Assembly: GCF_004681975.1 (NCBI RefSeq)
Contig: NZ_SMLK01000004.1
Location: forward strand, 288,086-352,085
Direction of reading: 5' to 3'
From: Ramlibacter humi
GTDB taxonomy: Bacteria; Pseudomonadota; Gammaproteobacteria; Burkholderiales; Burkholderiaceae_C
DNA: 64,000 nucleotides
The notes below the pieces were generated by a model that did not search any database, was not told where the DNA came from, and saw nothing but the letters and a program-made list of their open reading frames with translations. The first letter of the stretch is position 1; each line of letters begins with the position of its first letter. The position numbers and the translations under genes are program-made. This document shows, in pieces, positions 47,311-55,770 of this stretch.

Positions 47311-48201
47311 ATGCAAGCCCTCTGGATGCTCCTCGCGTCGTTCTTCTTCGCCACCATGGCGGTGGCCGTGAAGATCGCTTCGCAATGGTTCAACCCCGCC
47401 GAGCTGGTGTTCTGGCGCGGCGTCATCGGCATGTTGTCCATGTGGCTCTTCGCGCGCCAACAGGGCGTGAGCCTGCGCACCGGGCGGCTGGGCATGCATG
47501 CTTGGCGCAGCATGGTCGGCGTGCTGTCGCTCGGCGCGTGGTTCTACGCCATCGCCGGCCTGCCGCTGGCCACGGCGATGACGCTCAACTACATGAGCAG
47601 CGTGTGGATCGCGGCCTTCCTGGTCGGCGGCGCGCTGCTGGCGTGGAACCCGGCGGCCGGCGCCTTGCGGCAGGGCCCGCTCGCGCTCGCGGTGCTCGCC
47701 GGCTTCGCGGGCGTGGTGCTCATGCTGCGGCCCACGATGGAACAGCAGCAGGTGTTCGCCGGCGTGGTGGGCCTGCTGTCGGGCCTGCTGTCCGCTTTCG
47801 CGTACCTGCAGGTGATGGCGCTCGGCCGCGTGGGCGAGCCGGAAGCGCGCACGGTCTTCTTCTTCGCGGTCGGCTCCACCATCGCGGGCGGCGCGGGCAT
47901 GGCCGTCACCGGCGTCTCGGCGTGGGACTGGGGCCATGCGCTGTGGCTGCTGCCGGTGGGGCTGCTGGCTTCGCTCGGCCAGTGGTGCATGACTCGCGCG
48001 TACAGCCATGAGGCCACTCTGGTGGTGGCCAACCTGCAATACTCCGGCCTTGTCTTCGGCGCCGTGTACAGCGTGCTGCTTTTCGGCGAGGCCCTGCCGC
48101 CGCTGGGCTGGCTGGGCATGGCGCTGATCGTGGCCAGCGGCGTCGCCGCCACCGTGCTGCGCGAGCGCGCGGCCCCCAATTCGCCCGCCGAGGAGCACTG
48201 A
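47311..48201 (+). CDS. EamA/DMT-family transporter
   Basis: 296 residues with ten predicted membrane helices in two five-helix halves, the standard EamA layout (first half ASFFFATMAVAVKIA and FWRGVIGML; second half VANLQYSGLVFGAVYSVLLFGE). Such carriers export amino acids, nucleosides or other metabolites; the substrate here cannot be named. The sulfurtransferase gene starts 2 bases after the stop, so the two are co-transcribed. Confidence 0.9.
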   Translation: MQALWMLLASFFFATMAVAVKIASQWFNPAELVFWRGVIGMLSMWLFARQQGVSLRTGRLGMHAWRSMVGVLSLGAWFYAIAGLPLATAMTLNYMSSVWIAAFLVGGALLAWNPAAGALRQGPLALAVLAGFAGVVLMLRPTMEQQQVFAGVVGLLSGLLSAFAYLQVMALGRVGEPEARTVFFFAVGSTIAGGAGMAVTGVSAWDWGHALWLLPVGLLASLGQWCMTRAYSHEATLVVANLQYSGLVFGAVYSVLLFGEALPPLGWLGMALIVASGVAATVLRERAAPNSPAEEH

Positions 48202-48202
48202 G

Positions 48203-49096
48203 ATGTACACGACCCTGATCACCGCGGAACAGCTGCGCGCGCTGCGCGATGCCGGCGCGCGCCTCATGGTGTTCGACTGCAGCTTCGACCTGATGAACCC
48301 CGCGGCAGGCGAGGAGCAGTACCACCAGTCGCACATCCCGGGCGCGGTGTACGCCAACCTCAACACCGACCTTTCGGACGAAGGCGTGGTGGAACCCGAC
48401 GGCACGCACCACCCGCACGCCGACGCCGCATCGGGCGGCCGCCATCCGCTGCCCAGCCGCGAGAAGTTCGCGATGTGGCTCAGCCGCGTGGGCTTCGCCA
48501 ACGGCATGCAGGCCGTCGTGTACGACCGCCAGGGCGCCAACTACTGCGGCCGCCTGTGGTGGATGCTGAAGTGGGCGGGCCACGATGCGGTGGCCGTGCT
48601 CGACGGCGGCCTGCAGGCCTGGCAGGCCGCGGGCGGCGAAGTCACCGGCGTGGAAGAAGCCGCGCACTTCCAGTCCAACTTCCAGCTTGGCAAGCCGCTG
48701 CGCCGCCTGGTCACGGGTGACGAAGTGGCCGCATCGCTCGAGAGCGGCCGCCAGACGCTGGTGGACGCGCGCGCCGCGCCGCGCTACCGCGGCGAAGTGG
48801 AGCCGCTCGATCCCGTCGCGGGCCACATCCCCGGCGCACTGAACCGCCCGTTCGCCAGCAACATCGGCGCCGACGGCCGCTTCAAGCCCGCGGCCGAACT
48901 GCGCGCGGAATTCGACCAGCTGCTGCAAGGCCGCGATCCCGCGACCGTCGTCCACCAGTGCGGCAGCGGCGTCAGCGCGGTGCCCAACCTCATCGCGATG
49001 GAGCTGGCGGGCTTCGGCCCCACCGCGCTGTACGCGGGCAGCTGGAGCGAGTGGAGCCGCAACCCGAAGCGGCCGGTGGCCAAGGGCGACCGCTGA
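48203..49096 (+). CDS. sseA: 3-mercaptopyruvate sulfurtransferase
   Basis: 297 residues with two rhodanese domains. The active cysteine is in CGSGVSA near residues 253-259; CGSGV followed by Thr or Ser is the mercaptopyruvate type, unlike the CRKGVT loop of thiosulfate rhodaneses. It transfers sulfur from 3-mercaptopyruvate to thiol acceptors or cyanide, in the cytoplasm. A terminator follows the gene. Confidence 0.91.
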   Translation: MYTTLITAEQLRALRDAGARLMVFDCSFDLMNPAAGEEQYHQSHIPGAVYANLNTDLSDEGVVEPDGTHHPHADAASGGRHPLPSREKFAMWLSRVGFANGMQAVVYDRQGANYCGRLWWMLKWAGHDAVAVLDGGLQAWQAAGGEVTGVEEAAHFQSNFQLGKPLRRLVTGDEVAASLESGRQTLVDARAAPRYRGEVEPLDPVAGHIPGALNRPFASNIGADGRFKPAAELRAEFDQLLQGRDPATVVHQCGSGVSAVPNLIAMELAGFGPTALYAGSWSEWSRNPKRPVAKGDR

Positions 49097-49113
49097 ACGC
49101 GGTGCCGCCATGA

Positions 49114-49140
49114 AAAAGGCCGGGCGATGCCCGGCCTTTT
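49114..49140 (+). terminator. Terminator after sseA
   Basis: AAAAGGCCGGGC, loop GAT, GCCCGGCCTTTT; a perfect 12-bp stem with a T-run. It also faces the convergent minus-strand lipoprotein gene ending at 49160. Confidence 0.93.
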
Positions 49141-49159
49141 GTCTTCCTGGACGAAGCGA

Positions 49160-49579
49160 TCAGCGATTGCCGACGCTGCTGCCCGTCGTGCGGTTGGTGC
49201 TGCCGTTCGCCGCGGCGGCGGAAGCCGCGGCGCTCGCGCCCATCGCGGTGCTGCGGTCCGTGGCACCCAGGCCGCCATGCAGGCCAGTGCCGGGTTCGGA
49301 TCCTTGCGGACGGCCGGAAGCGACGTCCATGCCGCGGCCACTCGTGCCGACGACGGCACTGCCGCCCGAGGAACCCGCGGTCGCTTCGGCACCGCGCGGG
49401 CCCGAAGAGCCGCCCGGGGGACCATCACCCTGCTGAGGCGCCGCCTTCGACGTCGGCGTGCCCGAACCCGGGCTGCCGAGTGCGTTGGGATTGGCCGTGG
49501 CGCCGCTCTCGGCGCCGCGCTGGCAACCGGCCAGCGCGGCAGCCGTGGCGATCACCAGGGCCAGGCCGCGCAACCTCAT
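49160..49579 (-). CDS. Small Gly/Ser/Ala-rich lipoprotein
   Basis: 139 residues from ATG 49579. A lipoprotein signal with lipobox LAGC is followed by a disordered, low-complexity body rich in Gly, Ser, Ala and Thr with no recognisable domain. The start overlaps the stop of the preceding gene (TGATG), so it is translated with it. Nothing indicates its job; such proteins are often surface or stress-associated. Confidence 0.7.
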   Translation of the reverse strand: MRLRGLALVIATAAALAGCQRGAESGATANPNALGSPGSGTPTSKAAPQQGDGPPGGSSGPRGAEATAGSSGGSAVVGTSGRGMDVASGRPQGSEPGTGLHGGLGATDRSTAMGASAAASAAAANGSTNRTTGSSVGNR

Positions 49580-49923
49580 CACTTGGTCGTGCTGGTCGTG
49601 CTCGGCGACGAGCTGGAAGAGCTCATCGAGCCGGAGCTGCCGGTGCTGGAACCGGCGGAGCCACCCGTGCTGCCGCCAGCGCCCATGCTGGACGACGAGC
49701 CGGTGCCGGAGCCCGAAGAACCGCCCGACGAGGGACTGGTGCTGCTGCCCGCGCCCATGGACGTGGAGCCGGAACCGCCGGAAGCCGTGCTGGAGCTGCC
49801 CGGCGTGCTGCCGGCGCCGGCCGTGCTGCCTTCGGAGCCGCCGCGGTTGCAGGCGGCCAGCGACATGGCGGCGGCGATGGCGACCGCGATGGCGGCGCCA
49901 CGGGAAAGTTGGGAAGCGATCAT
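49579..49923 (-). CDS. Ser/Gly-rich lipoprotein
   Basis: 114 residues. The signal peptide ends in lipobox LAAC, then the mature protein is almost wholly Gly, Ser, Thr and Ala, with runs of serine near the C-terminus. It is the first of a two-gene unit. A TCCTACA motif (minus strand) lies 117 bases upstream at 50040-50046. The frame extends upstream to 50079 in an alternative start, but the lipoprotein start is preferred. Low-complexity reading frames in GC-rich DNA deserve caution, though signal, lipobox and coupling support it. Confidence 0.68.
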   Translation of the reverse strand: MIASQLSRGAAIAVAIAAAMSLAACNRGGSEGSTAGAGSTPGSSSTASGGSGSTSMGAGSSTSPSSGGSSGSGTGSSSSMGAGGSTGGSAGSSTGSSGSMSSSSSSPSTTSTTK

Positions 49924-50099
49924 GGAGGTACTCCTGGAGGTTCGTCGTTGGGAAGAAGAGAAACGGCAGCTCTTGCCGCTGCCTGACTCCACTTTATGGA
50001 CCGGTCCCGGCCCGGCTGTCGTCTCGTACTGTCGAAGCCTGTAGGACAACCGCAGGGCGCCTGCAAACGGCCGCGCCACGCGGCCGTCGAGCCTGGCGC

Positions 50100-50600
50100 T
50101 CAGGCCATCATCGAGGCGAGCAGCTCTTCGCGCAGCGCCTCGGGCACCGCCTGCAACTCGCGGCGGCGCTCCCTCAGCCGCTCGGCCATGCGCTGCAGGT
50201 CCAGCCCGCTGCGGCGCACCTTCGGGAACATCGCCTCGGTCTCTTCGCGCACGTGGTGCGCGACGTACTCGCCCAGCACCGTGACCTTGGCGTCGTACAG
50301 CTGCTCGTGCGGGTCCATCGAGAGGATCTGCACGATCAGGTCGCGCGCGCTGGCGTGCTCGACCTCGGCCTCGTCCATCAGGTCGTCGTCGCGGATCGCG
50401 TCGCGCACCGCCGGGTAGAAGACGTCTTCCTCCAGCTTGGCGTGGATCGTCAGCTCCATGCAGATCTGTTCGGCCAGCGCCTTGCGGCGCGCGTCGGGCG
50501 CGTCGTTGGCGGCGAGCTTGCGGTATTCCAGGAACAGCGCGCGCACCTGGCGGTGGTCGGCGTCCAGCAGGTCCAGCGCGTCCGGCGGGTTCGCGCTCAT
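50100..50600 (-). CDS. Hemerythrin HHE-domain protein
   Basis: 166 residues with a four-helix HHE bundle: DADHRQVRALFLEYR, IHAKLEEDVFYP, VEHASARDLIVQIL and HVREETEAMFPKV supply the expected histidines and glutamates for a di-iron site. Bacterial members bind oxygen, sense iron or act in stress response. The start overlaps the stop of a small hydrophilic gene upstream (ATGA), so the two are coupled. A C-terminal extension after the bundle is Arg- and Glu-rich. Confidence 0.88.
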   Translation of the reverse strand: MSANPPDALDLLDADHRQVRALFLEYRKLAANDAPDARRKALAEQICMELTIHAKLEEDVFYPAVRDAIRDDDLMDEAEVEHASARDLIVQILSMDPHEQLYDAKVTVLGEYVAHHVREETEAMFPKVRRSGLDLQRMAERLRERRRELQAVPEALREELLASMMA

Positions 50601-50803
50601 GCGTCCCCCTCGCGGCCTTCGCCGGCTTCGGTGTCCGTCTTCCGCTCCTGCTTCATCGCCGGCTGCGTGGGCGCCTCGCGCGTGCCCTTGTTGCCGCTCT
50701 CGGGCGTGCCCGCGTCGTCCGGCTGCATGTCCGCATTCGGGGTGCGGCCGGTGTCCCGGGACGGCTGCGCTTCGCGCGCGCCCGGCTTGTCCTCTGAATG
50801 CAT
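50597..50803 (-). CDS. Small hydrophilic disordered protein
   Basis: 68 residues, highly charged, with no hydrophobic segment (Asp, Glu, Lys, Arg, Gly, Pro, Thr). It lacks any family motif I recognise. It is translationally coupled to the hemerythrin gene by a 4-base overlap. It resembles the small disordered proteins of stress regulons in related bacteria. A TCCTACA motif lies 83 bases upstream. Confidence 0.65.
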   Translation of the reverse strand: MHSEDKPGAREAQPSRDTGRTPNADMQPDDAGTPESGNKGTREAPTQPAMKQERKTDTEAGEGREGDA

Positions 50804-50916
50804 GGTTCACTCCTGCTGGTCATGCTGTCGCAAGACTCTAGGCAACCGGGGTTCCCACCCCCTGTCAGCCTGCCTCTGCCGGTGCTGTAGGACGGCGGCA
50901 CCGCGCGCCGCGAGGC

Positions 50917-52239
50917 TCAGCGAACGCGCGCCACGCGGCGTTCGTAGGCGGCCATCAGCGGTGTCACGGAAATGCCATGCACCAGGACGGACGTGACCAC
51001 CACCGAGAGCACCAGCGCGGCGAATTGCGCCGCCAGCACGGGCGGCAGGCCGTGGTTGATGGCGTACATCAGGTAGTAGAGCGAGCCTATGCCCCGGATG
51101 CCGAACCAGCCGATCAGCCAGCGCCGCGGCCGCGCCAGTCCCGTGCCCGCCAGCCCCACCATCACGGACACGGGCCGGATCGCCAGCAGCAGCAGCGCCA
51201 CGAACCACCACTGCGCATGCCGCCACTCCACCGCCCACAGCAGCGCGCCGATGGCCACCACGGCCGCCATCTCGCCCACGCGCTCGATCTGTTCGTTGAA
51301 GCCCAGCACCGCATGCGCCATGTACGCGGGCGCGTGCTTGCGGTCCACCGCCAGTTCTTCGGCCGCCGACTTGTCGGGCACCGCGGCGGCCTTCTCCACC
51401 GCCTCGCGAGTGCCCTTGCCGCCGCCGCCCTCCGCCTGCACCAGGCGGCGCAGCGCCACGCCGGCCGCGAACACCGCGAGGAAGCCGTACGCGTGCAGCA
51501 GCAGCGCCAGGCCGTACGCCAGCGCGATCAGGCCCAGCGACAGGAAGTCGTCCGTGCCCACCGCTTCGCGGTGCTCGCGCCGCAGGTGAAGCACCAGCCG
51601 GCCGACCGCGTGGCCCAGCCCCGCGCCGATGGCCAGGCCGCCGGCGACGGCCCACAGCAGGTCCACCGTGAACCAGCGCCATGCGAACCCGCCCGTCTCG
51701 TGCAGCCCGAGCAGCGACAGGCCCAGCATCACGAACGGGAAAGCGGTGCCGTCATTGAGGCCGCCTTCGCCGGTGAGCGCGAAGCGCAGTTCGTCGCGAT
51801 CGGTAGGTGCATGCACCTGCACGTCGGAGGCGAGCACCGGGTCGGTGGGGGCGAGGATGCCGCCCAGCAGCACCGCGGCGCCCGGGGGCAGTCCCAGCAG
51901 CGCCCAACCGATGAAGGCGATGCCGCCGACGGTGACCAGCATCGACAGCGTGGCCAGGCGCACCGGCAATCGCCAGCGCTTGTCCTTCAGTCCGGGGGTG
52001 AGCTTCAGGCCCGCGGTGAACAGCGACACCAGCACCACCACTTCGGTGAGGCGCTCGAGCAGCACGGTGTGGGTCAGCGGTCCGGCCTGGACCCAGTCCA
52101 GGCCGAGCGGGCTCACGGCCAGCCCCACCGCGACGTACAGCATCGCGGTGGACAGCGGCAGGCGGGCCAGCACGGACCCGCCGAGCGCCATGAGGATCAG
52201 CAGCAGGCCGGCGAGCAGGGACCAGAGCGCGAACCCCAT
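50917..52239 (-). CDS. CPA1-family Na+/H+ (cation:proton) antiporter
   Basis: 440 residues with about 12 membrane spans. The motif GGILAPTDPVLASDV and GEGGLNDGTAFPFVML contain the aspartates of the CPA1 ion site. It should exchange Na+ or K+ for protons. It is monocistronic on the minus strand, between the small-protein/hemerythrin pair and another small hydrophilic gene. Confidence 0.91.
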   Translation of the reverse strand: MGFALWSLLAGLLLILMALGGSVLARLPLSTAMLYVAVGLAVSPLGLDWVQAGPLTHTVLLERLTEVVVLVSLFTAGLKLTPGLKDKRWRLPVRLATLSMLVTVGGIAFIGWALLGLPPGAAVLLGGILAPTDPVLASDVQVHAPTDRDELRFALTGEGGLNDGTAFPFVMLGLSLLGLHETGGFAWRWFTVDLLWAVAGGLAIGAGLGHAVGRLVLHLRREHREAVGTDDFLSLGLIALAYGLALLLHAYGFLAVFAAGVALRRLVQAEGGGGKGTREAVEKAAAVPDKSAAEELAVDRKHAPAYMAHAVLGFNEQIERVGEMAAVVAIGALLWAVEWRHAQWWFVALLLLAIRPVSVMVGLAGTGLARPRRWLIGWFGIRGIGSLYYLMYAINHGLPPVLAAQFAALVLSVVVTSVLVHGISVTPLMAAYERRVARVR

Positions 52240-52269
52240 GCGCGCGATGGCCCTTGCCGCCGCCGCGCG

Positions 52270-52731
52270 TCAGCCGCGGCGCGGGCCGGCGTCCTTGGCG
52301 CCGGGATCGCGGGGGCCGTTGCGGTTGGACAGGCCCGCGCCCGGGGCCTTGCCCACGTCGCCGGCGTCGCCGCCTTGCGCCTGCCACGTGCCGCCCGTGC
52401 GCGCGTTGTTGCCGCGCGGGCGCAGCTCGTCGCCGTCGTCCAGGTTCACGCTGCCGCCGCCCATGGGCTTGTCGTCGGCCGCGCCGTGGTCGCGCTCGTT
52501 CATGCCGCTGGGCGCGACCAGGTCGCGCTGCTCGTCGCTGGTGAGGCCCACCTTGCCGGGGCCGTCACCCGCGTAGTTGCCCGCGCCGGGAGCCGGTTGG
52601 CCCTGCTCGTCGCCGGCGCCCCGGCCGCGCGCGCCGGGCTGGCCGCCGGTGGCGTCACGTTCCACGTCGGGGCTGGGACGGTCCGCGGACTTGCGCGGAA
52701 CGCCCTCGGGGGATCGGGTCTGGTGGGTCAT
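52270..52731 (-). CDS. Hydrophilic, probably disordered hypothetical protein
   Basis: 153 residues rich in Gly, Asp, Arg, Pro and Asn with no hydrophobic core. Motif-like pieces such as GLTSDEQRDLVAPSGMNERDH occur once. No domain recognised. Composition resembles stress-related hydrophilin-type proteins. The start MTHQTRS follows GGAAACCTCC on the minus strand. Neighbours are the CPA1 antiporter and an alpha/beta hydrolase. Confidence 0.6.
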   Translation of the reverse strand: MTHQTRSPEGVPRKSADRPSPDVERDATGGQPGARGRGAGDEQGQPAPGAGNYAGDGPGKVGLTSDEQRDLVAPSGMNERDHGAADDKPMGGGSVNLDDGDELRPRGNNARTGGTWQAQGGDAGDVGKAPGAGLSNRNGPRDPGAKDAGPRRG

Positions 52732-52794
52732 GGAGGTTTCCGTGGCTTCGTGTGCGCGGCGCGCGTGGCACCGCATGCCTCCATGCTCGGTCGC

Positions 52795-53685
52795 TCAACC
52801 GGCCACGGGTGTAGGCGGCGCGCCGGACGCCGCGTAGGAGACCGGGGCCGCGGCCAGGCCCGCCAGGCCGATCAGCGCGGTGGCCACGTGCCGGCGGAAC
52901 GAGGGATGCTCGTGCACGTCCGAGTGGCCCGCGCCTTCCAGCAGCAGCAGCTGGCACTGCGGCAGCACCTGGCGGATCGCCTCGCTGTGGTGATGGGGGA
53001 TCAGTTCGTCCTTGTCGCCGTGCACCAGGATGACGGGGCCCTTCAGCTTGCTCGCGTGGTCCACCGTCTGCAGCGGGTAGCGCAGCACGCGGCTGGGCAC
53101 CCACGGGTAGTGCTCGTCCGCCACCGCGCGCATGCTGCTGTACGCGGAGATCAGCAGCGTGAGGTCGGGCGTGCAGCCCGCGTCGCACAGTTCCGCCGAC
53201 AGGCCCGCGGCCAGGCCGGTGCCCAGCGACTGGCCGGAGATGACGATGCGCTTGCCTTCGTACTGCGTGGCCACCTCGTTCCACACCGCGCGCACGTCGG
53301 CGCGCAGCTGCGCCTCGCTTTCGATGCGGCCGCCGCTCTTGCCGTAGCCGCGGTAGTCCATCATCACCACGTCGAAGTTCAGCTCGCGGAAGGCATCCAG
53401 GCCGACGAACCACTTGCGCAGGTTGCCCGAGTTGCCGTGCAGGTAGAACACCACGCCCTGCGGGTCGGGCAGCTTCAGCTGCGCCACCGACAGCTTCGCG
53501 CCAGGCACGTCGACGCCGAACTCGCGCACGTCGGGATCGGTGAAGAGCGGCTCCTCCGCCGGCAGCAGTTCGGGCTCGAACAGCAGGCGCTCCTGGCGGA
53601 ACCAGAGCCAGGCGATGGCGGCGCCGTACAGCACCGCGCCCAGTGCGGCGGGGGCCGCGATCAGAGGGACGAGCAGCTTGCCCAT
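52795..53685 (-). CDS. Membrane-anchored alpha/beta hydrolase
   Basis: 296 residues. One N-terminal transmembrane helix (about 5-27) anchors an alpha/beta hydrolase. The HG motif is YLHGNSGN, the nucleophile is in GQSLGTG, the acid lies in HGDKDELIP and the histidine in GAGHSDVHEHP. It looks like the ABHD13/BEM46-type family. The substrate is unknown. The last segment (ASGAPPTPVAG) is Pro/Ala-rich. Upstream lies 214 bases with no gene that I can support. Confidence 0.87.
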   Translation of the reverse strand: MGKLLVPLIAAPAALGAVLYGAAIAWLWFRQERLLFEPELLPAEEPLFTDPDVREFGVDVPGAKLSVAQLKLPDPQGVVFYLHGNSGNLRKWFVGLDAFRELNFDVVMMDYRGYGKSGGRIESEAQLRADVRAVWNEVATQYEGKRIVISGQSLGTGLAAGLSAELCDAGCTPDLTLLISAYSSMRAVADEHYPWVPSRVLRYPLQTVDHASKLKGPVILVHGDKDELIPHHHSEAIRQVLPQCQLLLLEGAGHSDVHEHPSFRRHVATALIGLAGLAAAPVSYAASGAPPTPVAG

Positions 53686-53899
53686 GGCACGTCCTCCCGT
53701 TGCATGCAGTCATCGCGCCTGCGCGCGGTCAGCCTTGTTGGAACTGCCATGGCCTTCTCCCATCGCTCGCACGCCCCGGAGCCTTCCGGGTTGTTGCATG
53801 CCATGCTGCGGCCCGCCCGTGCCGCGGTGTGTAGTCGGCGCTTGCGGTGTCGGGTAGGAGAACGGCCGCGGATCGCGTGAGCGCGCGGCGTGGACGCGT

Positions 53900-54637
53900 C
53901 TAGCGCCAGTAAAGCGCGCGCAGCCTTTCGGTTTCGGCGGCGCCGATGCGCAGGCCGTCGCGCAGGTAGGCGTCGAGGCCGCCGAAGTCCTGTTCCACCG
54001 CCTCGAACGCGGCTTGCAGGAACTCGGGCCGCACGCCCCACAGCACCGCGCCCACGTCCGGCTCCAGCCCGCGCCACGCGAACGACGGCGGCTTGAGCCT
54101 TTCGTTGGTGAGCAGGTAGTCGCGGATCACTTCGTCGCGCGACGCGCCCAGGGCATGCAGCAGCAGCGCGGCCGCGAAGCCGGTGCGATCCTTGCCCGCG
54201 GTGCAGTGGAAGACCGTGGGCTCGCCCGATTCGAGCAGCAGCCCGAAGAACTCGGCGAAGCGGTGCGTGCTGCCGCGGACGAAGCCGCGATAGGTGTCCT
54301 GCATGTGGCTCACCACGTCGGCTTCGGTGAGCCGGTGGCCCGAGGCGACCAGCTCGTCGAGCACCTGGACGATGGTCGGCTCGATGGCCAGCGAATGCAC
54401 CTGCACCCGCGGCAGCGCGCACACGGCCACGGTGCGCTCGTTCACGCCGCGGAAATCGAGCACGCGCCTCACCCCCAGGGCCTGGATCTGGCCCGCGTCG
54501 TCGGCGTCCAGCGCGCCCAGGTGGTCGCTGCGGAACAGCACGCGCGGGCGCACCGGCACGCTGCGCACGTTGTCGGCGAGGTCGCGGAAGTTGGAGGGAT
54601 TGGAGAACGGCGGAAGCGCGGCGGACATGGACGTCAT
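53900..54637 (-). CDS. Tyrosine-type protein phosphatase (Siw14/OCA-like, PTP loop)
   Basis: 245 residues with the phosphatase loop HCTAGKDRTGFAAALLL near residues 142-158, where Cys and Arg of the CX5R motif catalyse dephosphorylation. The start NFRDLADN and DFRGVNERT (near 80) match bacterial Y_phosphatase3 proteins such as those acting on phosphotyrosine or inositol phosphates. Monocistronic. Target not known. Confidence 0.9.
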   Translation of the reverse strand: MTSMSAALPPFSNPSNFRDLADNVRSVPVRPRVLFRSDHLGALDADDAGQIQALGVRRVLDFRGVNERTVAVCALPRVQVHSLAIEPTIVQVLDELVASGHRLTEADVVSHMQDTYRGFVRGSTHRFAEFFGLLLESGEPTVFHCTAGKDRTGFAAALLLHALGASRDEVIRDYLLTNERLKPPSFAWRGLEPDVGAVLWGVRPEFLQAAFEAVEQDFGGLDAYLRDGLRIGAAETERLRALYWR

Positions 54638-54727
54638 TGTCGCCGCTGCCCGCGGACAGCCCCGCGACGGTCCGCCGCGCCCGTTGCGCAGGCGGCACGC
54701 GGCACGGGAAAAGATGCGGCAGGCCCC

Positions 54728-54753
54728 AAAAGAAAGGCCCGCGACGGCGGGCC
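54728..54753 (-). terminator. Terminator after the 65-residue basic protein gene
   Basis: GGCCCGC (54736-54742), loop GACG, GCGGGCC (54747-54753); on the minus strand the hairpin is followed by TTTCTTTT. It lies 20 bases after the small gene's stop at 54773. Confidence 0.85.
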
Positions 54754-54772
54754 CGGCTCGTGCGCTGGCGGC

Positions 54773-54970
54773 TCAGCGCGACTTGCTGCTCTTGGTTGCG
54801 GAGGAACGCTCGCTTTGCGCGCGGCTGCTCTGGTTGCTGGCGCGGGCGCCCTTGCGGCCGGCTTCGCTGCGGCTCATGGAAGCGCCGCTGTTGGCCTGGC
54901 CCCGGCTGCCGCGGCCGCCCGCACTGCCGCCGCTGCGGCTGGAACCGCTGGAAGACTTCGAAGATGCCAT
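54773..54970 (-). CDS. Small Ser/Arg/Lys/Gly-rich protein
   Basis: 65 residues, composed mainly of Ser, Gly, Arg, Ala and Lys, with no hydrophobic residues beyond single Met and Val-type positions. The sequence is repetitive (SKSSSGSSRSGG, GRGSRGQ). It resembles small basic stress or nucleic-acid-associated proteins. A dedicated terminator and a TCCTACA motif 97 bases upstream support a real gene. The frame extends far upstream in this GC-rich region, but the ATG at 54970 is preferred. Confidence 0.68.
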   Translation of the reverse strand: MASSKSSSGSSRSGGSAGGRGSRGQANSGASMSRSEAGRKGARASNQSSRAQSERSSATKSSKSR

Positions 54971-55088
54971 GGTGTGTGCTCCTTGGGAGTGTTGGACGGG
55001 CGAAGCCCGCGAAATCCATTCTGGAAGCCGCGCACACGGCGTCTGTCGGTGGCCGCGGCACGCGGGTGTAGGAAGGCTCGCAGGTGCT

Positions 55089-55667
55089 TCAGCCCACCAT
55101 CGCGCCGGCGAGCGATTGCGCGGCCGCGAGGTGATTGCGCAGGACCGGCAGCGTGTTGCCGAACCAGGCGCGCAGCGCGGGATCATGCGCCTCGCGCGCG
55201 CCCGATTCGAACAGCGCGATCTGCGCCTCGTGGTCTTCCAGCCCGGCCGTCCTGACGAAGTCCAGGTCGAAGTCGGGACCGGACAGCCTCCCCATGGCGG
55301 CCAGGCGCGCCACGAATCGCGGTGGCACCGTGGTCGGCGGCGCCATGCCCCGCGCCTGCAGCAGCGACGCCAGCTCCGCATTGGCGGCCAAGTGCTGCTC
55401 CACCAGCATCTGGCCGAAGCTGCGCACCTCCGGGCGCGAAGCGCGCGCCTCGGCCAGCCGGCCCGCCTCCACTTCGTAAAGGCCGCCGCCGGCTGCCTGC
55501 GTGGCCAGCTGGCGGTCGTCCGCGGCGAGGGCCGGCATCGGCCCCGCGCCGGCCTCGGCATCGGGCGCGCGGTTCGTCGCGCAGCCGGGCAGCAGCGGCA
55601 GCGAGCCCGCAACGGCGAAGGCCGCCAGGATTCGGGATTGGAACGATCGGCGGGACAGGCGGCTCAT
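55089..55667 (-). CDS. DUF4142-type lipoprotein
   Basis: 192 residues with a lipoprotein signal (LPGC lipobox, Cys at about 29). The DUF4142 helical domain (LATQAAGGGLYEVEAGRLAEARA, VRSFGQMLVEQHLAANAEL) follows. The name predicted outer membrane protein is used for relatives; a ferritin-like helical fold has been suggested. No catalytic residues are evident. Start ATG 55667; the frame is open further upstream to 55790. Confidence 0.83.
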   Translation of the reverse strand: MSRLSRRSFQSRILAAFAVAGSLPLLPGCATNRAPDAEAGAGPMPALAADDRQLATQAAGGGLYEVEAGRLAEARASRPEVRSFGQMLVEQHLAANAELASLLQARGMAPPTTVPPRFVARLAAMGRLSGPDFDLDFVRTAGLEDHEAQIALFESGAREAHDPALRAWFGNTLPVLRNHLAAAQSLAGAMVG

Positions 55668-55770
55668 GCGCAACTCCAGGGGGAAGAGCGCGCCTGTCGG
55701 CAACCGGCGTGCCGCGAGCGCGGCTTTGGCGTACGCACCCGCCGCGCCGGGCAATGCTAAGGTTGCCTTC

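Noticed and set aside
53686-53899. Plus-strand frame beginning MQSSRLRAVSLVG between the hydrolase and phosphatase genes
   Set aside because: Arg-rich composition, no ribosome-binding site and no motif; the region fits an upstream control region of the minus-strand hydrolase better.
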